From contig OZ345367.1 in NCBI GenBank assembly GCA_977006965.1, forward strand, positions 1,984,001 to 2,048,000: a stretch of DNA of 64,000 nt, read 5' to 3'. Source of the DNA: Phymatolithon calcareum (lineage: Eukaryota > Rhodophyta > Florideophyceae > Hapalidiales). A model generated the notes under the pieces. That model was not told the DNA's origin and searched no databases. It was given only the letters and a program-made list of their open reading frames with translations. The position numbers and the translations under genes were made by a program. Numbering within the stretch: the stretch's first letter is position 1; each line of letters starts with the position of its first letter. Shown in pieces: positions 11,706 through 20,767 of this stretch.

Positions 11706-11785
11706 CAACGGGGAAGCACACCATCATTTGGGCCCAAATAAACCATACTATTGTCCGGCCAAAATGCTGCCATGCTCCCACAGTG
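11706..11785. repeat. 80-bp foldback MITE, copy 1
   Basis: This is homologous to 15813-15892 and of identical length. The inverted ends contain GGCAGCATTTTGGCC (right arm, intact) and a diverged left arm (CATCATTTGGGCC) around the loop CAAATAAACCA. It lies inside hAT-3. Confidence 0.7.
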
Positions 11786-11860
11786 ATCCCCTGCACCGTG
11801 AAAAAAGCATTTTATTTTATCCCGTCTGTTGAAATTGAATTCCGACATCACAGTTCTTTC

Positions 11861-12951
11861 ATCGCCTCGGACTGGGCCGCCTCTACCGAGATGGTCTGGA
11901 ATACAAATGTCGGGAAGAGTTGCGTCATAACTCCCAATGGTGCAAACGAAAGCTTCAAATTCGTTCTTGCAAGAAAAGAAATCGAGACTGTGTCCGAAAC
12001 TACATACCTGGGCATCTCCATATCTTCGAACGGCGTCTCAGAAACCTCTACGCTTTCCAGAATAGATGCTGCACAGAATCGACTGATGGTTCTAGGAAAC
12101 ATCGGACTCCACGGGAAAGGGTTCGCACCCTCGACATGCTTAAGATTATATAAGGCGCTCGTCCGTCCAATGACAGAGTGTCTTCTCCCGTTCGCAGATC
12201 TGACGCGTAGCATCCTTCACGCACAGGACGCCCTAGAGAGTAACCTGTTCTCTAGAATGTTCGGAACCTGGTGCAAGAATATGCAGGCCCGCTTTCGAGG
12301 AATATGCCGCCTGGAATCCATTCAACTACGCCAAGCGCATTTGAGCTCCAAGTTCATAACAGCACAGAAATTTCGAAGAAAACAGGCACTTGAGTGTCCC
12401 AAGGGCACAACACGACTGGCAATATTGAACGCGACAAACGATATGCTTCACAAAGCTCTTCTCCGTACCTCTACAGAGGAATTCGCACGCACCCTAGACG
12501 CTACGACAAGCGTAAACACAGGAACGCTGAAGAACGCAAAAGAAGAATGGGAAGCATGTCTCCCTTCGAAAGCCACAGGACGGGAGGGCCGCCGCCCTCC
12601 TCAGCCCATCAAGAACGAACTACCACCATACGACACCCTCAAAAAAGCGAAGCACAGGCTTCTTTGCACGCACTAGTTATTTCACCGCTTCCCATATCCC
12701 TGGCAAGAACAAGAAAGAAACGAAGATTCCGATCTCGATGAAGCTCTCACAGTTATATCAAACTTAATGCCCAAGCAACGACTTTCCGATATTCAAAAAG
12801 AGATGCTGGAAATGGCAGTTGATACCGTCCAAAGAAAATGTCCGAAATCAAAATGAAAACGTAAGCGAAGGATTGTAGCGCAACGAAAAGTCTCCCAGGT
12901 GCAATGATAATTGACTAAGGGAGCTTCAATAAAACAGAAATCCGTCCATCC
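11861..12951 (+). mobile_element. LINE-B, 5'-truncated, inside hAT-3
   Basis: The 14-bp duplication is ATCACAGTTCTTTC (11847-11860) and ATCACATTTCTTTC (12952-12965), one mismatch. It starts at SDWAASTEMVWNTN in RT and ends GAGCTTCAATAAAACAGAAA followed by TCCGTCCATCC, the LINE-B tail type. It is nearly identical in extent and sequence to the minus-strand copy at 7404-8606. Confidence 0.92.
11865..12845 (+). pseudogene. LINE-B reverse transcriptase fragment
   Basis: The frame to 12676 carries ETTYLGISISSNGVSETS, the thumb region, and a C-terminal stretch ending KKAKHRLLCTH before a stop. The tail (LFHRFPYPWQEQ-like) continues in frame beyond that stop and then shifts. The catalytic FADD box is just lost by 5' truncation. 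Confidence 0.82.
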
Positions 12952-13053
12952 ATCACATTTCTTTCTGTTTCACAAAATTACTGCTTAGCGTCTTGAGAAA
13001 GGTACCAGTATCGTGCAATAATGCGGTTTCCATGTGCGCAAGTACAGTACTAA

Positions 13054-13075
13054 CAGGGGAATGTTAATTCCCCTG
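13054..13075. mobile_element. 22-bp P-type relic (two termini joined)
   Basis: CAGGGGAATGTTAATTCCCCTG consists of just the two P-type termini abutted. It is flanked by a perfect 7-bp duplication GTACTAA (13047-13053 and 13076-13082). The 7-bp duplication size matches the other two P-type insertions here. It is either an extreme internal deletion or an excision product. It lies inside hAT-3. Confidence 0.85.
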
Positions 13076-13920
13076 GTACTAATAAGTAAATAAGCCATCA
13101 CCCTCGTTTTGAAGAATTCTATTCCTGGAACCCACCTTGCTGGATCACAATAGCGTGGTACGTCTCAGAAAAAGTAGCGGATTTATCGAATTGAAGTTGG
13201 GATTGATTGCGAATCGTTGAATTGCAGTAGGGATTGCTCCCTGTTGAGAGGTGGGATTGCAGTTGGGATTGCAAAAATATTCTGGGAGCAATTCGATTGT
13301 GAGATAGCTTCATGGACAGCAATCCCCAGCAATCAAATTTGCTCGGCCCCTGCTGGAGCGGCAGGTGCAGTATGCGAAACGAAAAGGTGTGGCGGTTGCT
13401 GTTTCTCTGAATCGGTTTGCGACAGATGCCGAGGAGGAGACGGCGATTGTGCTCGATTGTTTGACGCCGTCGTAGCAAACCATAGGGAGGAGGGTGGTGT
13501 TGGGGCTGTCGCGCTTGGAGAGGAAGCTGCGCATGCCGCGAACGTGCAGGCTTAGTTCCGATTCTTGTACGCTGACGACGCTCCTCTGAAGGAGAATGTA
13601 TGACCGGTCGCGGTCGAGGTTTATTGGGCGACTGGGTGGAATACTCGAAAGAGGTGGAGGTGCAACTCGAGATGTATGAGAAGGACGGGTTCAGAAACCT
13701 GGCTTTCTGCATTGCAAAAACGCAGTGTAGTCTGTCCGCGGACCCTGCTTTGAAAGGGGCCCCTACATGGTTTGTCGCGCCATAAGAGAGGTAGGAGCTA
13801 GGTTTGTGTTTTTCATTTGCAGAAAAATTCAAACCGTGTCTGGGCTTCTCTCTTGTTCAGCGTATTATGATATATGCATAGTTCTTCAGGCCTGTCGAAT
13901 TGTGAGGCTGATATATGTTC

Positions 13921-13966
13921 GGGGGGGAAATTGTATGTTTTTATTTTACAAGCCCTCAACAACAAC
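13921..13966 (-). mobile_element. LINE-C 3' tip
   Basis: On the minus strand this reads GTTGAGGGCTTGTAAAATAA, then AAACATACAATTTCCCCCCC. It matches the 3' end and C-rich tail of LINE-C at 35.1 kb. It begins where the ligase pseudogene ends. Only the tip is present and no duplication was identified. Confidence 0.75.
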
Positions 13967-14120
13967 GTGACAAAAGCTTAATTACGCCTTACCGTTTTTA
14001 TCAAGCAAATGGACTGCACAAATGACCAGCGATAGTGCAATGCACTAATGCTGTCATATAAGGCACAGCCCGAGTTGGTGCACTAATCGTTCAAACCGAC
14101 GGTACATGACGGTTGCATTT

Positions 14121-14713
14121 GGGGAGCTGTAGACCAAACCGTTCCCTAAGTTAAAAAAAGAAATCAGAGATTCTTAAGTGCTCTGGACCGGATTTTGGCG
14201 CTGAATCGATTTCCGGTATTAGTTTTAGGATGCGGACACAGGAAATATGAATTTCGATTAATTTCTGTCTCGCTGCTAAGGGTTCGCGCGAAAATGGAAT
14301 TCAAAGTTGCGCGCATTTGAATACTTGATATTGAATCATAATACGTTTTCAGTGTGTGGAAGCAAGCACTGAACAATGCAGGCAGTTGCTTCCGGATTTG
14401 GACACCGTTCGCATTGCATTATTTTTGGGCACTTTTTCAAAATCAGTGCTGGGAAATGCAATCTGGAGCCAATCACATTAGGATTTGCGTACGTAGACAT
14501 TGTGAAAAGCGCACTGCAGTGACTTACAGAAAAGGAACTCCTTGGGTCTTCGGAATTTTTAAAAACTAATCTGTCTGCGATATTTATCACAGCACGCACT
14601 AGTACTATATAAATTTTTAATTTCTTCCTTACAGTAAGGCGGCAGCCAGAAAATAAGCGAAAAAACATACTTTGCTAAAATGTGTTAGGGAACGGTTTGG
14701 CCTACAGCTCCCC
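14121..14713. mobile_element. 593-bp MITE with GGGGAGCTGTAG ends
   Basis: Inverted ends of about 30 bp: GGGGAGCTGTAGACCAAACC on the left and its near-perfect inverse on the right (14684-14713), both ending in a TTCCCTAA-type block. It is flanked by ATTT (14117-14120 and 14714-14717). Removing it and one ATTT restores the peptidase frame through CIYARA, which confirms the boundaries. The superfamily is uncertain; no open frame of note is inside. Confidence 0.82.
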
Positions 14714-14938
14714 ATTTATGCCCGTGCTGCATCAGAAAAAGACAGTGCCCTGGCCGTAGCTGCTGCGATGGCAGCGTACTCGGCAACCGTGCCACCGGGC
14801 AAGGGCGTGGCGATAAAATTGTCTTCGAACGGGAAGAGGAAATAGGGTCCACGTATATGCTTGCGATTTTGGAGGAACAAAGCGAATTATTCGAAGGGGA
14901 TTTTGCATACTCTGCGGACGTGGGAAAATTAGTCGCAC

Positions 14939-15556
14939 CAGGGGAATGTTAGAGGGGGAGTAAAGCAACTATTTGATGTAACATAAATTTAAGTGGAAAA
15001 GGCGCAAGCGTTGTGCCAGGTAAATTATGAACATTTTCGGTATCAAAAAAATACCGTGAAAACAAAGAGCTCGCCGATGCAACAATCGGACGTTGGTAGT
15101 TGTTGGCCAATAGGAAAGTTCAATGGCGACTGCGTAGATGACATTTGGGATTACAGTGCACATGAGCGCCGTAAGGGTTGCTTTCGTTTATACGGCTCTG
15201 ATGGGCGTTGTAATTGCTGGAGGAAATAAATGGAGAAAAAATGTGATGTGGTCGCATGTGATAGGTTAATGCCAGGACGTTTAATACGGCCCTTTTGTGC
15301 ACTGCACACCGCGCTTTGTCCATAAGCATTAATTCCAGATATTTCTATCCACAAAATGTATCCTGCAACGAGAGCATCTCTCACATTGGGATTTCCCAAT
15401 GTTCCAGAAAACTTACGGCTATTCTTCTATTTCATGCAAGATTCTATGATACCGACGGACTCCACTCGCAATGTTTCATACGCGCGCAGCAATTTTCGAT
15501 CATAACAACCGGTATGATAGGGGGGTCTGCCTTACTCCCCCTCTAACATTCCTCTG
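14939..15556. mobile_element. Non-autonomous P-type element, 618 bp
   Basis: The ends are CAGGGGAATGTTAGAGGGGG and, inverted at 15531-15556, CAGAGGAATGTTAGAGGGGG. A perfect 7-bp duplication GTCGCAC flanks it (14932-14938 and 15557-15563). It shares the outer termini with the 5.2-kb element at 15973 but has no transposase. It inserted into the M20 pseudogene. Confidence 0.9.
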
Positions 15557-15812
15557 GTCGCACGCAACTAGGGATATGTTTAGGATTGCGGGGATCGATG
15601 GCCGTCAAAGTTGGTGTTTTCGGTGCCCGCGAGGACGCACATTCTGGTATGTATGGGGGTGCAAAGCATTGGAAAATATAACTGCTATTGTAATTATTTA
15701 AATTAATGTTCCAATAATTTATTCCTGAGTCGCGAATATATATTGTATTTATTGAGATCGCCGCGGTTGCGACAATTATTGTATTTATTTGGAAGCATTA
15801 TTCAGTAGAAAA

Positions 15813-15892
15813 CACTGGGAGAGCACGGCAGCATTTTGGCCCAAATAAACCAAATAATTTTCCGGCCAAAATGCTGCCGTTTTCCCCCACTG
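15813..15892. repeat. 80-bp foldback MITE, copy 2
   Basis: A perfect 16-bp stem, CGGCAGCATTTTGGCC, at 15826-15841 is inverted at 15864-15879 around a 22-nt A/T-rich loop. Outer arms CACTGGGAGAGCA and TTTTCCCCCACTG extend it. It is homologous to 11706-11785. Confidence 0.8.
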
Positions 15893-16371
15893 AACGCCGG
15901 ACTGGGTAGACGTATTCTTGAAGAGTAATGTGACTTGTTGGCTATCGATAGCGCATGACGTGTCGGTTGCGGCAGGGGAATGTAAAGAGGGGAGTACAGC
16001 TCCGAAGTTGTCATAACAATTTGTAGATTATGGGGATATGGGGTCGCTATGAGACTATGTGATATGCGGACGAACAGTATCATAAAAAGAATATAGAAGA
16101 GGATATCACATTGAATATATCATAATCACATAGGAGAGCTCCAATTTGGAATCTGTTTCTATTGGTTTCCCACGAGTGTTGTGAATTTTATTCAGAAATG
16201 TGTTTTGAATGTTAGTGCACTCGAAGAGCATTATAAGATGCAGCAATGTAGAGTATGCCAGAAAAGAGCCCGGTTTTGACCTTTTGTATCTTTTCTGTCT
16301 TCCAAAGTAGGCGAATGCCCTTGCACAGAGTTTCAAGGTTTCTGCGTACTTTTGAAGACTAAGTATTGCGG

Positions 16372-17499
16372 ATGGATGACGTTGAGTCCGACAGTTCCTC
16401 GTCCCCATCTTCTGGAGCGTATAATCTTGAGAATGCTTTGTTGGCATCTCTGTTGAACGAGTCTGAAACTCCACGCTGGCGCCGCCTCTTAGCTCCCGTT
16501 GTCGGCGATGTCGGGAATCGCTTCGCACAGAGTGACAACTCCTCGAGCGATAACAATGACGACGAAACCCCGGATAATGCACGCGTCAAACATCCTACTA
16601 GCAGCTCGTGTGTTGCTGCTTCAAGGACGGTGCGGCTGGGCACCCACTCCGTTGCAGACGCGGCACTTTCTCTAGAAGGTGTAGAGGCGCCTGTCGCTCC
16701 GATGTTGGCTTCGCTTTCTACAGTTGCTGCACCGGTACCGCATCATACTGGCGCTTCCGGTGCGCGAACGATTCTGCAACCTCATGACGCGATGCGTTTC
16801 CCGGATAAGGGCTGGCTCCCACGAGCAGTGGAGCGTGATCTGAACAGCGCGTGGGCAGCTGCTGGAGAGCGAATTCCTGGTGAAGATGTGATGATCCAGT
16901 TCTCGACGCGGTATGGGGCTGATAACCTGGCCCGCATGCGTAAGTACTTTTCCGATAAGGCCAGGCGACACAGGCGTGAAAAGGCTCGTGCTCCAGCGAC
17001 GAGTACTCCAGCTGCCTACGGTGCAGCCCGTCTCCAGAAAATCGAGCGGTTTCTTTTTCCCTCTGATGTTGCCACTGCTGAAGGTCCGACTATTCAACGT
17101 GGTCTCTCGCGCGTTTTGGATTTAGAGACCGCTGGTGGTCTCAACAATCTCGGTGTTGAGCTGCGTGCGCTCCTCTCCAATGCCGCCGGCTTCTGTGCAC
17201 TGCGCGCCTATCAGATCCTGTATTGGAGTTCCTTGCGCTCTGAGTTGACGACGCTGTCGACGCTTCGTGCAGTCGCTAAGCGGGAAGCAAGCGCGAATAT
17301 CGAATTTCGAATGCGGTTATTGTTCTCAACCAACCACGCACGGTATCACTTTGGTGCGGTGAGCACTGCTCTGGCGACTAGACGGGGCTCCTCTGATGCC
17401 GCTGATGCTCTTGCAGACTCTCTTGGTCGACGGATTGTGACGAGCGTGAACGATCGCGTACGGGATTTCCTGTTAGAAGAACGCAGAGCACAAAACTGA
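16372..17499 (+). CDS. Second gene of the P-type element, unknown function
   Basis: A 375-codon intact frame from ATG 16372 (MDDVESDSSSSPSSG) to TGA 17499. The N-terminal 85 residues are acidic and Ser-rich; residues about 95-125 are Ala/Val-rich. The middle has WLPRAVERDLNSAW followed by a strongly basic segment KARRHRREKARA. The C-terminal 150 residues are predicted mostly helical (RIVTSVNDRVRDFLLEE near the end). No Cys/His cluster, catalytic motif or signal peptide is visible and I do not recognise the family. It is convergent with the transposase, about 40 bp apart, inside the same inverted termini. Being open while the transposase has several lesions is notable. Possible roles, by inference only: a DNA-binding partner, a repressor, or cargo. 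Confidence 0.75.
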   Translation: MDDVESDSSSSPSSGAYNLENALLASLLNESETPRWRRLLAPVVGDVGNRFAQSDNSSSDNNDDETPDNARVKHPTSSSCVAASRTVRLGTHSVADAALSLEGVEAPVAPMLASLSTVAAPVPHHTGASGARTILQPHDAMRFPDKGWLPRAVERDLNSAWAAAGERIPGEDVMIQFSTRYGADNLARMRKYFSDKARRHRREKARAPATSTPAAYGAARLQKIERFLFPSDVATAEGPTIQRGLSRVLDLETAGGLNNLGVELRALLSNAAGFCALRAYQILYWSSLRSELTTLSTLRAVAKREASANIEFRMRLLFSTNHARYHFGAVSTALATRRGSSDAADALADSLGRRIVTSVNDRVRDFLLEERRAQN

Positions 17500-17541
17500 C
17501 GGGCGTAGAGTCTATTGATCCTGTTTTTTACTATAGCGTTC

Positions 17542-20500
17542 TCATTTATTGACGACGCTTGCTTTCTCTCTCGAAACTTTTGCGCGCTTTTTGTCAGCTG
17601 ATTTGACTGCAAGCCGCGAACGCAGTGGTACGCTTTTGTCGATCTCGAGCGTTTGCACACCTGCTGAGTCCTTTGAGCCATGGACTGCAAGAGCTTTTTC
17701 GAACGCCTTGCATGTCAAATTCGCAAAGCGCGTGATTACTTGACTTAGGACGCGCTTATCGTCCTCAGGTAGGCAAGAAGACACACTCTCCTCTCGAAAC
17801 GCTTGATGAATCAGGCGAGGTACGCCTGCGAGGTTACTCACGCCTCGCATGGCATTCTGGAATAGTCTCGCTCTTAATATCAGTAAAGAATTGTAAATTG
17901 GGAGCAACTCGTGCTTCGGATACGTGAGAGTTCCGACCATTTCAACCTGCTGAATATTGTCGTAGACTTTTTTTCTCGCTCTGCAGAATGCCGTGGTAGA
18001 CACCAGCTTTCCAAAATTCTCAGCTCCGCCACTAAGTCTCGTTCCCTCCCTGCGTTCTTTAGTGCCTTGCATAGTTTAGAGCGTTGCAACGCAATAGCAG
18101 CGCCACATACACGCGCTACTAGCTGCCGCTCCTCTAGTTCCAGGTGCTCAGTCCCTTCTGCAGTGGCAGCTCGCCGTATGCGTTGCACGATAGCCTTCTT
18201 GGCTCGATCCTCTGCATCAGAAAGTTTAAGTTCACGCAGAAGCGTCGTTGGGCTGGGCGTGCTCTGGACACCTACGATCGCGTGTGCAAGAAATGTTTCA
18301 CACAAAACTTCCTCTGTCCTCTCTGGCTCGATGTTGCCCTTCATTGCGCGGATAGTGGACGAGCTAGCACCGCGTTTCGCTTGCCGATGAATACCTTGCA
18401 CGAGCTGCTCTATGTTTGGGTTCGAGCTTCCGCCGTTCGTTTGGCGTACAAACCCAAACAGCGCTTCCAAGGGATCCGTCGAGAGCCTGCTTAGTACGAA
18501 AAATCTTCCATCTGGCTTTGTGCGTGTCTCCTTCAAGATGAAGCAACGCACGGCGCGAGCGGTCGAGATCAACTCTAACAAAAGAGTTGACTTGGAGTTC
18601 GTGCGGCCGCTATTAAGCAGTTTCTCGTAATAGTGCTCAGTATCGCGCATGACGTGCATGACTTCCGGATTATAATCCGTGAGTGTGCGGCGGAGAGGTG
18701 TCTTCGCGAGCTTGTTCAGTGCGAGCGAACGACACAAGTCAAAACGACTACGCCTGATTTTCAAATGGTGCGCGAGCGCTTGCAACTCACGGCGGCATGT
18801 CGAATCGTCCTCCTGCGATGCCGATAAGCGCAGCGCAGCCACAACGCGCGGACCGTACACCGCGAGAGCTGCCCGAACGGACATCTTACCCCAAGACGTT
18901 AGCTGGACACAATCATCGGTGAGGAGTGGCTCGTGCTCAAGCAAACCACTAGCTTGCGCGCTCTGATCCATGTCTCGAAGCGCCACGAGGTGGGACCAAC
19001 GGAGCGCGACGGGCGCGCCGTCGAAGGGAACTTCAATAAACCGCCGCGCGGTTCGAGACGAGTACACAGAATTCCGCTCTCGTTTTTAGTAGATGAGCAG
19101 GATCCCCGCAAATCAGAACAGCGTTCAGACTATATGGGCAGCGAAAGTAGATGGGAAAACGGTCATGAGACTGTGAAATCCCTTCAAGTAGCTCTTGCGG
19201 TACATCTGCGGCACCGAAGATATTTAGACGGTGCTTGGTTGTGTCGGTGTCTTCCCGAAAGAAAAGCGCCCCGATATCATCAGGAGTTTCTGGCGGGCTG
19301 AAATCACTCGAGTGAGTGCTACCTAGTGCAGCCAAAAGTCGCACAGCCTTCATAACTGTCGTTGCCGCGTCACAGCATAGTGCAACAGGGAGAATTTCGA
19401 AGCAGTCGAGGTGATAGAGCAATTCATCGAGAAGTGTAGTCCGTAGAAGACATTCCGGCTGCGCACGGTGCAACGCGGACTACGTGCCGGACAGAGCAAT
19501 GAACGACCGTGAGCGCAAAGACCTCAGCCGTACACGCGTACTCATTCGAACGCAATGGCTCTTCTCCGCTCACGAAATGCGCTAACGACGATCGCGCAGG
19601 AACAAAGCCTATGAACGAATTGGACTTCGTCCACACGAAACCTTGACGAAGATGAACTCCGTCATGCGCGACTATCACGCGCGGGATCTCCGGATGCATG
19701 TAGAGGTATTGCGCGAGTTGCTGCACGCCTGCTCGCGCAGAGACGACCGTTTCGGTGGTATTCAAACAATTAGCTTGACTTACAGTCGTCAACGATGGAC
19801 CACCGAGCTCCATCTAAATGAATCGATGAGCGGAAAGGCCAACACGCGTCGATACGGCCGAGAAAAAAACCAAGTCAAGCTCTTCCCACCGACAGCGGCA
19901 CTTCGTCTTCACGCAGTTCCTCAAGAAGGACTGTACAAATCGAAGACCAATGACTGGCGCAGAGCCAACACTAACGGCACGATGCATGAACTCGCCAATT
20001 AGAGAATCGATAGGAGCGTTATGCAGAAATTCAGACGCCAGATTTGTCGATGATGCACCATCACCGCCAGACAATTGTGAGTGCAGAGAAGCTTGCAGTG
20101 ATTCACTCTGTGTGCGTAGTCGAGCGTTTTCGAGTCTCAGCCGCTTGATCATCGCTCGGCTCTCTCTCAGTACCGTCCGTGCCGCGCAAAGCCGCTTGCG
20201 CTGTTGAAAAACCACGCGGTCATCACTCGAACTGTTTTCGTCCAGTTCACAAACTGAAGGTTGACTCCCATGGACGGTTACGGTCATCTCTTGACGAACT
20301 GCTTTAGCCCTCGCACCTCGCAAGTACGTCTGCAACCATGAAGTGCTCGCACTTGTGAGTAGCTGAGCAGGGGTTGCCCACGAAGAGTTGGAGCCGTGCC
20401 CGAAACATGAGGCGAAGCGCCGCAGACAGACGGCCAAGTCGTTACCCTCGATAGAAACTCCGTCAGCGGAAATGGCAGCGGCAAATGTCGGCATATCGAA

Positions 20501-20767
20501 AGACAGGGAGTGGTCTTCGAACACGCGCCATTTCAACAATCCACCTTCCCCCGCGAACGTGCCGAAATGCACCCAAATAGTACGTGAGCGAAGTAGCGTT
20601 CGAAACGCGAGATGGAGGTCCAGGGGAAGATTGAGGCGCACATTTGGACGACCTAAAGTTATGACATACGATTGTAGCGCAGCTAACTGTTCAAAAGGAA
20701 GAACCGCAGGCGCTCCTGCGCTGAGTATATAGATACGCCGTTTCAGCGTGTTCCCGTGAATGTGCAT
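17542..20767 (-). pseudogene. P/THAP9-type transposase, several frame lesions
   Basis: The reading runs right to left across about 1070 codons. Residues 1-317 (20767-19817) hold an unfamiliar N-terminus, a coiled coil (SRAMIKRLRLENARLRTQ) and RFVQSFLRNCVKTKCRCRW, which precedes the P-family HTH-like region. An in-frame stop at 19814-19816 is followed in the same frame by VAHDGVHLRQGFVW (first catalytic Asp). After a shift near 19450 come VALCCDAATTV and CGDPAHLLKT (second Asp region). After a shift near 19060 come LLTDDCVQLTSWGKMSVRAA and LSTDPLEALFGFVRQTNGG (late acidic motif), then after about 17990 GTLTYPKHELLPIYN. This order is diagnostic for P elements. A THAP C2CH finger is not visible at the N-terminus. 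Confidence 0.87.

Larger units (their letters stand above)
11506..13352. mobile_element. hAT-type element (hAT-3), non-autonomous, with nested insertions
   Basis: A perfect 8-bp duplication CTGGAGCG (11498-11505 and 13353-13360) flanks the element. The ends are CACGGGTGGAGCCAATTTGA and, inverted, CAGGGGCCGAGCAAATTTGA, related to the hAT-2 end. Subterminal regions are rich in GGGATTGC/GATTGCA words. No transposase is encoded. About 0.7 kb is its own sequence; the rest is a LINE-B copy (11861-12951), a P-type relic (13054-13075) and an 80-bp foldback. It interrupts the ligase pseudogene within the NLER codons. Confidence 0.92.
11390..13920 (+). pseudogene. Formate-tetrahydrofolate ligase, C-terminal part, split by an hAT element
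   Basis: Formate-tetrahydrofolate ligase activates formate on tetrahydrofolate in one-carbon metabolism. Segment 1 (11390-11505) reads GDGPPVSAG, then DLVRKGCGNLER. Across the hAT insertion the frame continues from 13361 as QVQYAKRKGVAVAVSLNRFA. Then, with frameshifts, come VVANHREEGGVGAVAL, FRFLYADDAPLKE, MYEKDGFRNLAFCIAKTQ, SLSADPALKGAP and KIQTVSGL. This order matches the conserved C-terminal third of the family (GGGPPV, NL.RHI, VAINRF, LPICMAKTQ, LSHDP.LKG, TMPGLP). At least two stops and three frameshifts are present, so the gene is dead. The N-terminal ATP-binding part is not seen. Recognition is by eye. Confidence 0.85.

Noticed and set aside
13119-13832. 237-codon minus-strand open frame
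   Set aside because: It lies antisense to the ligase pseudogene and crosses the hAT-3 boundary and the P relic, so it cannot be an old coding unit.
18144-18494. Plus-strand frames across 17.9-20.7 kb
   Set aside because: Antisense to the P transposase, which has clear family motifs on the other strand.
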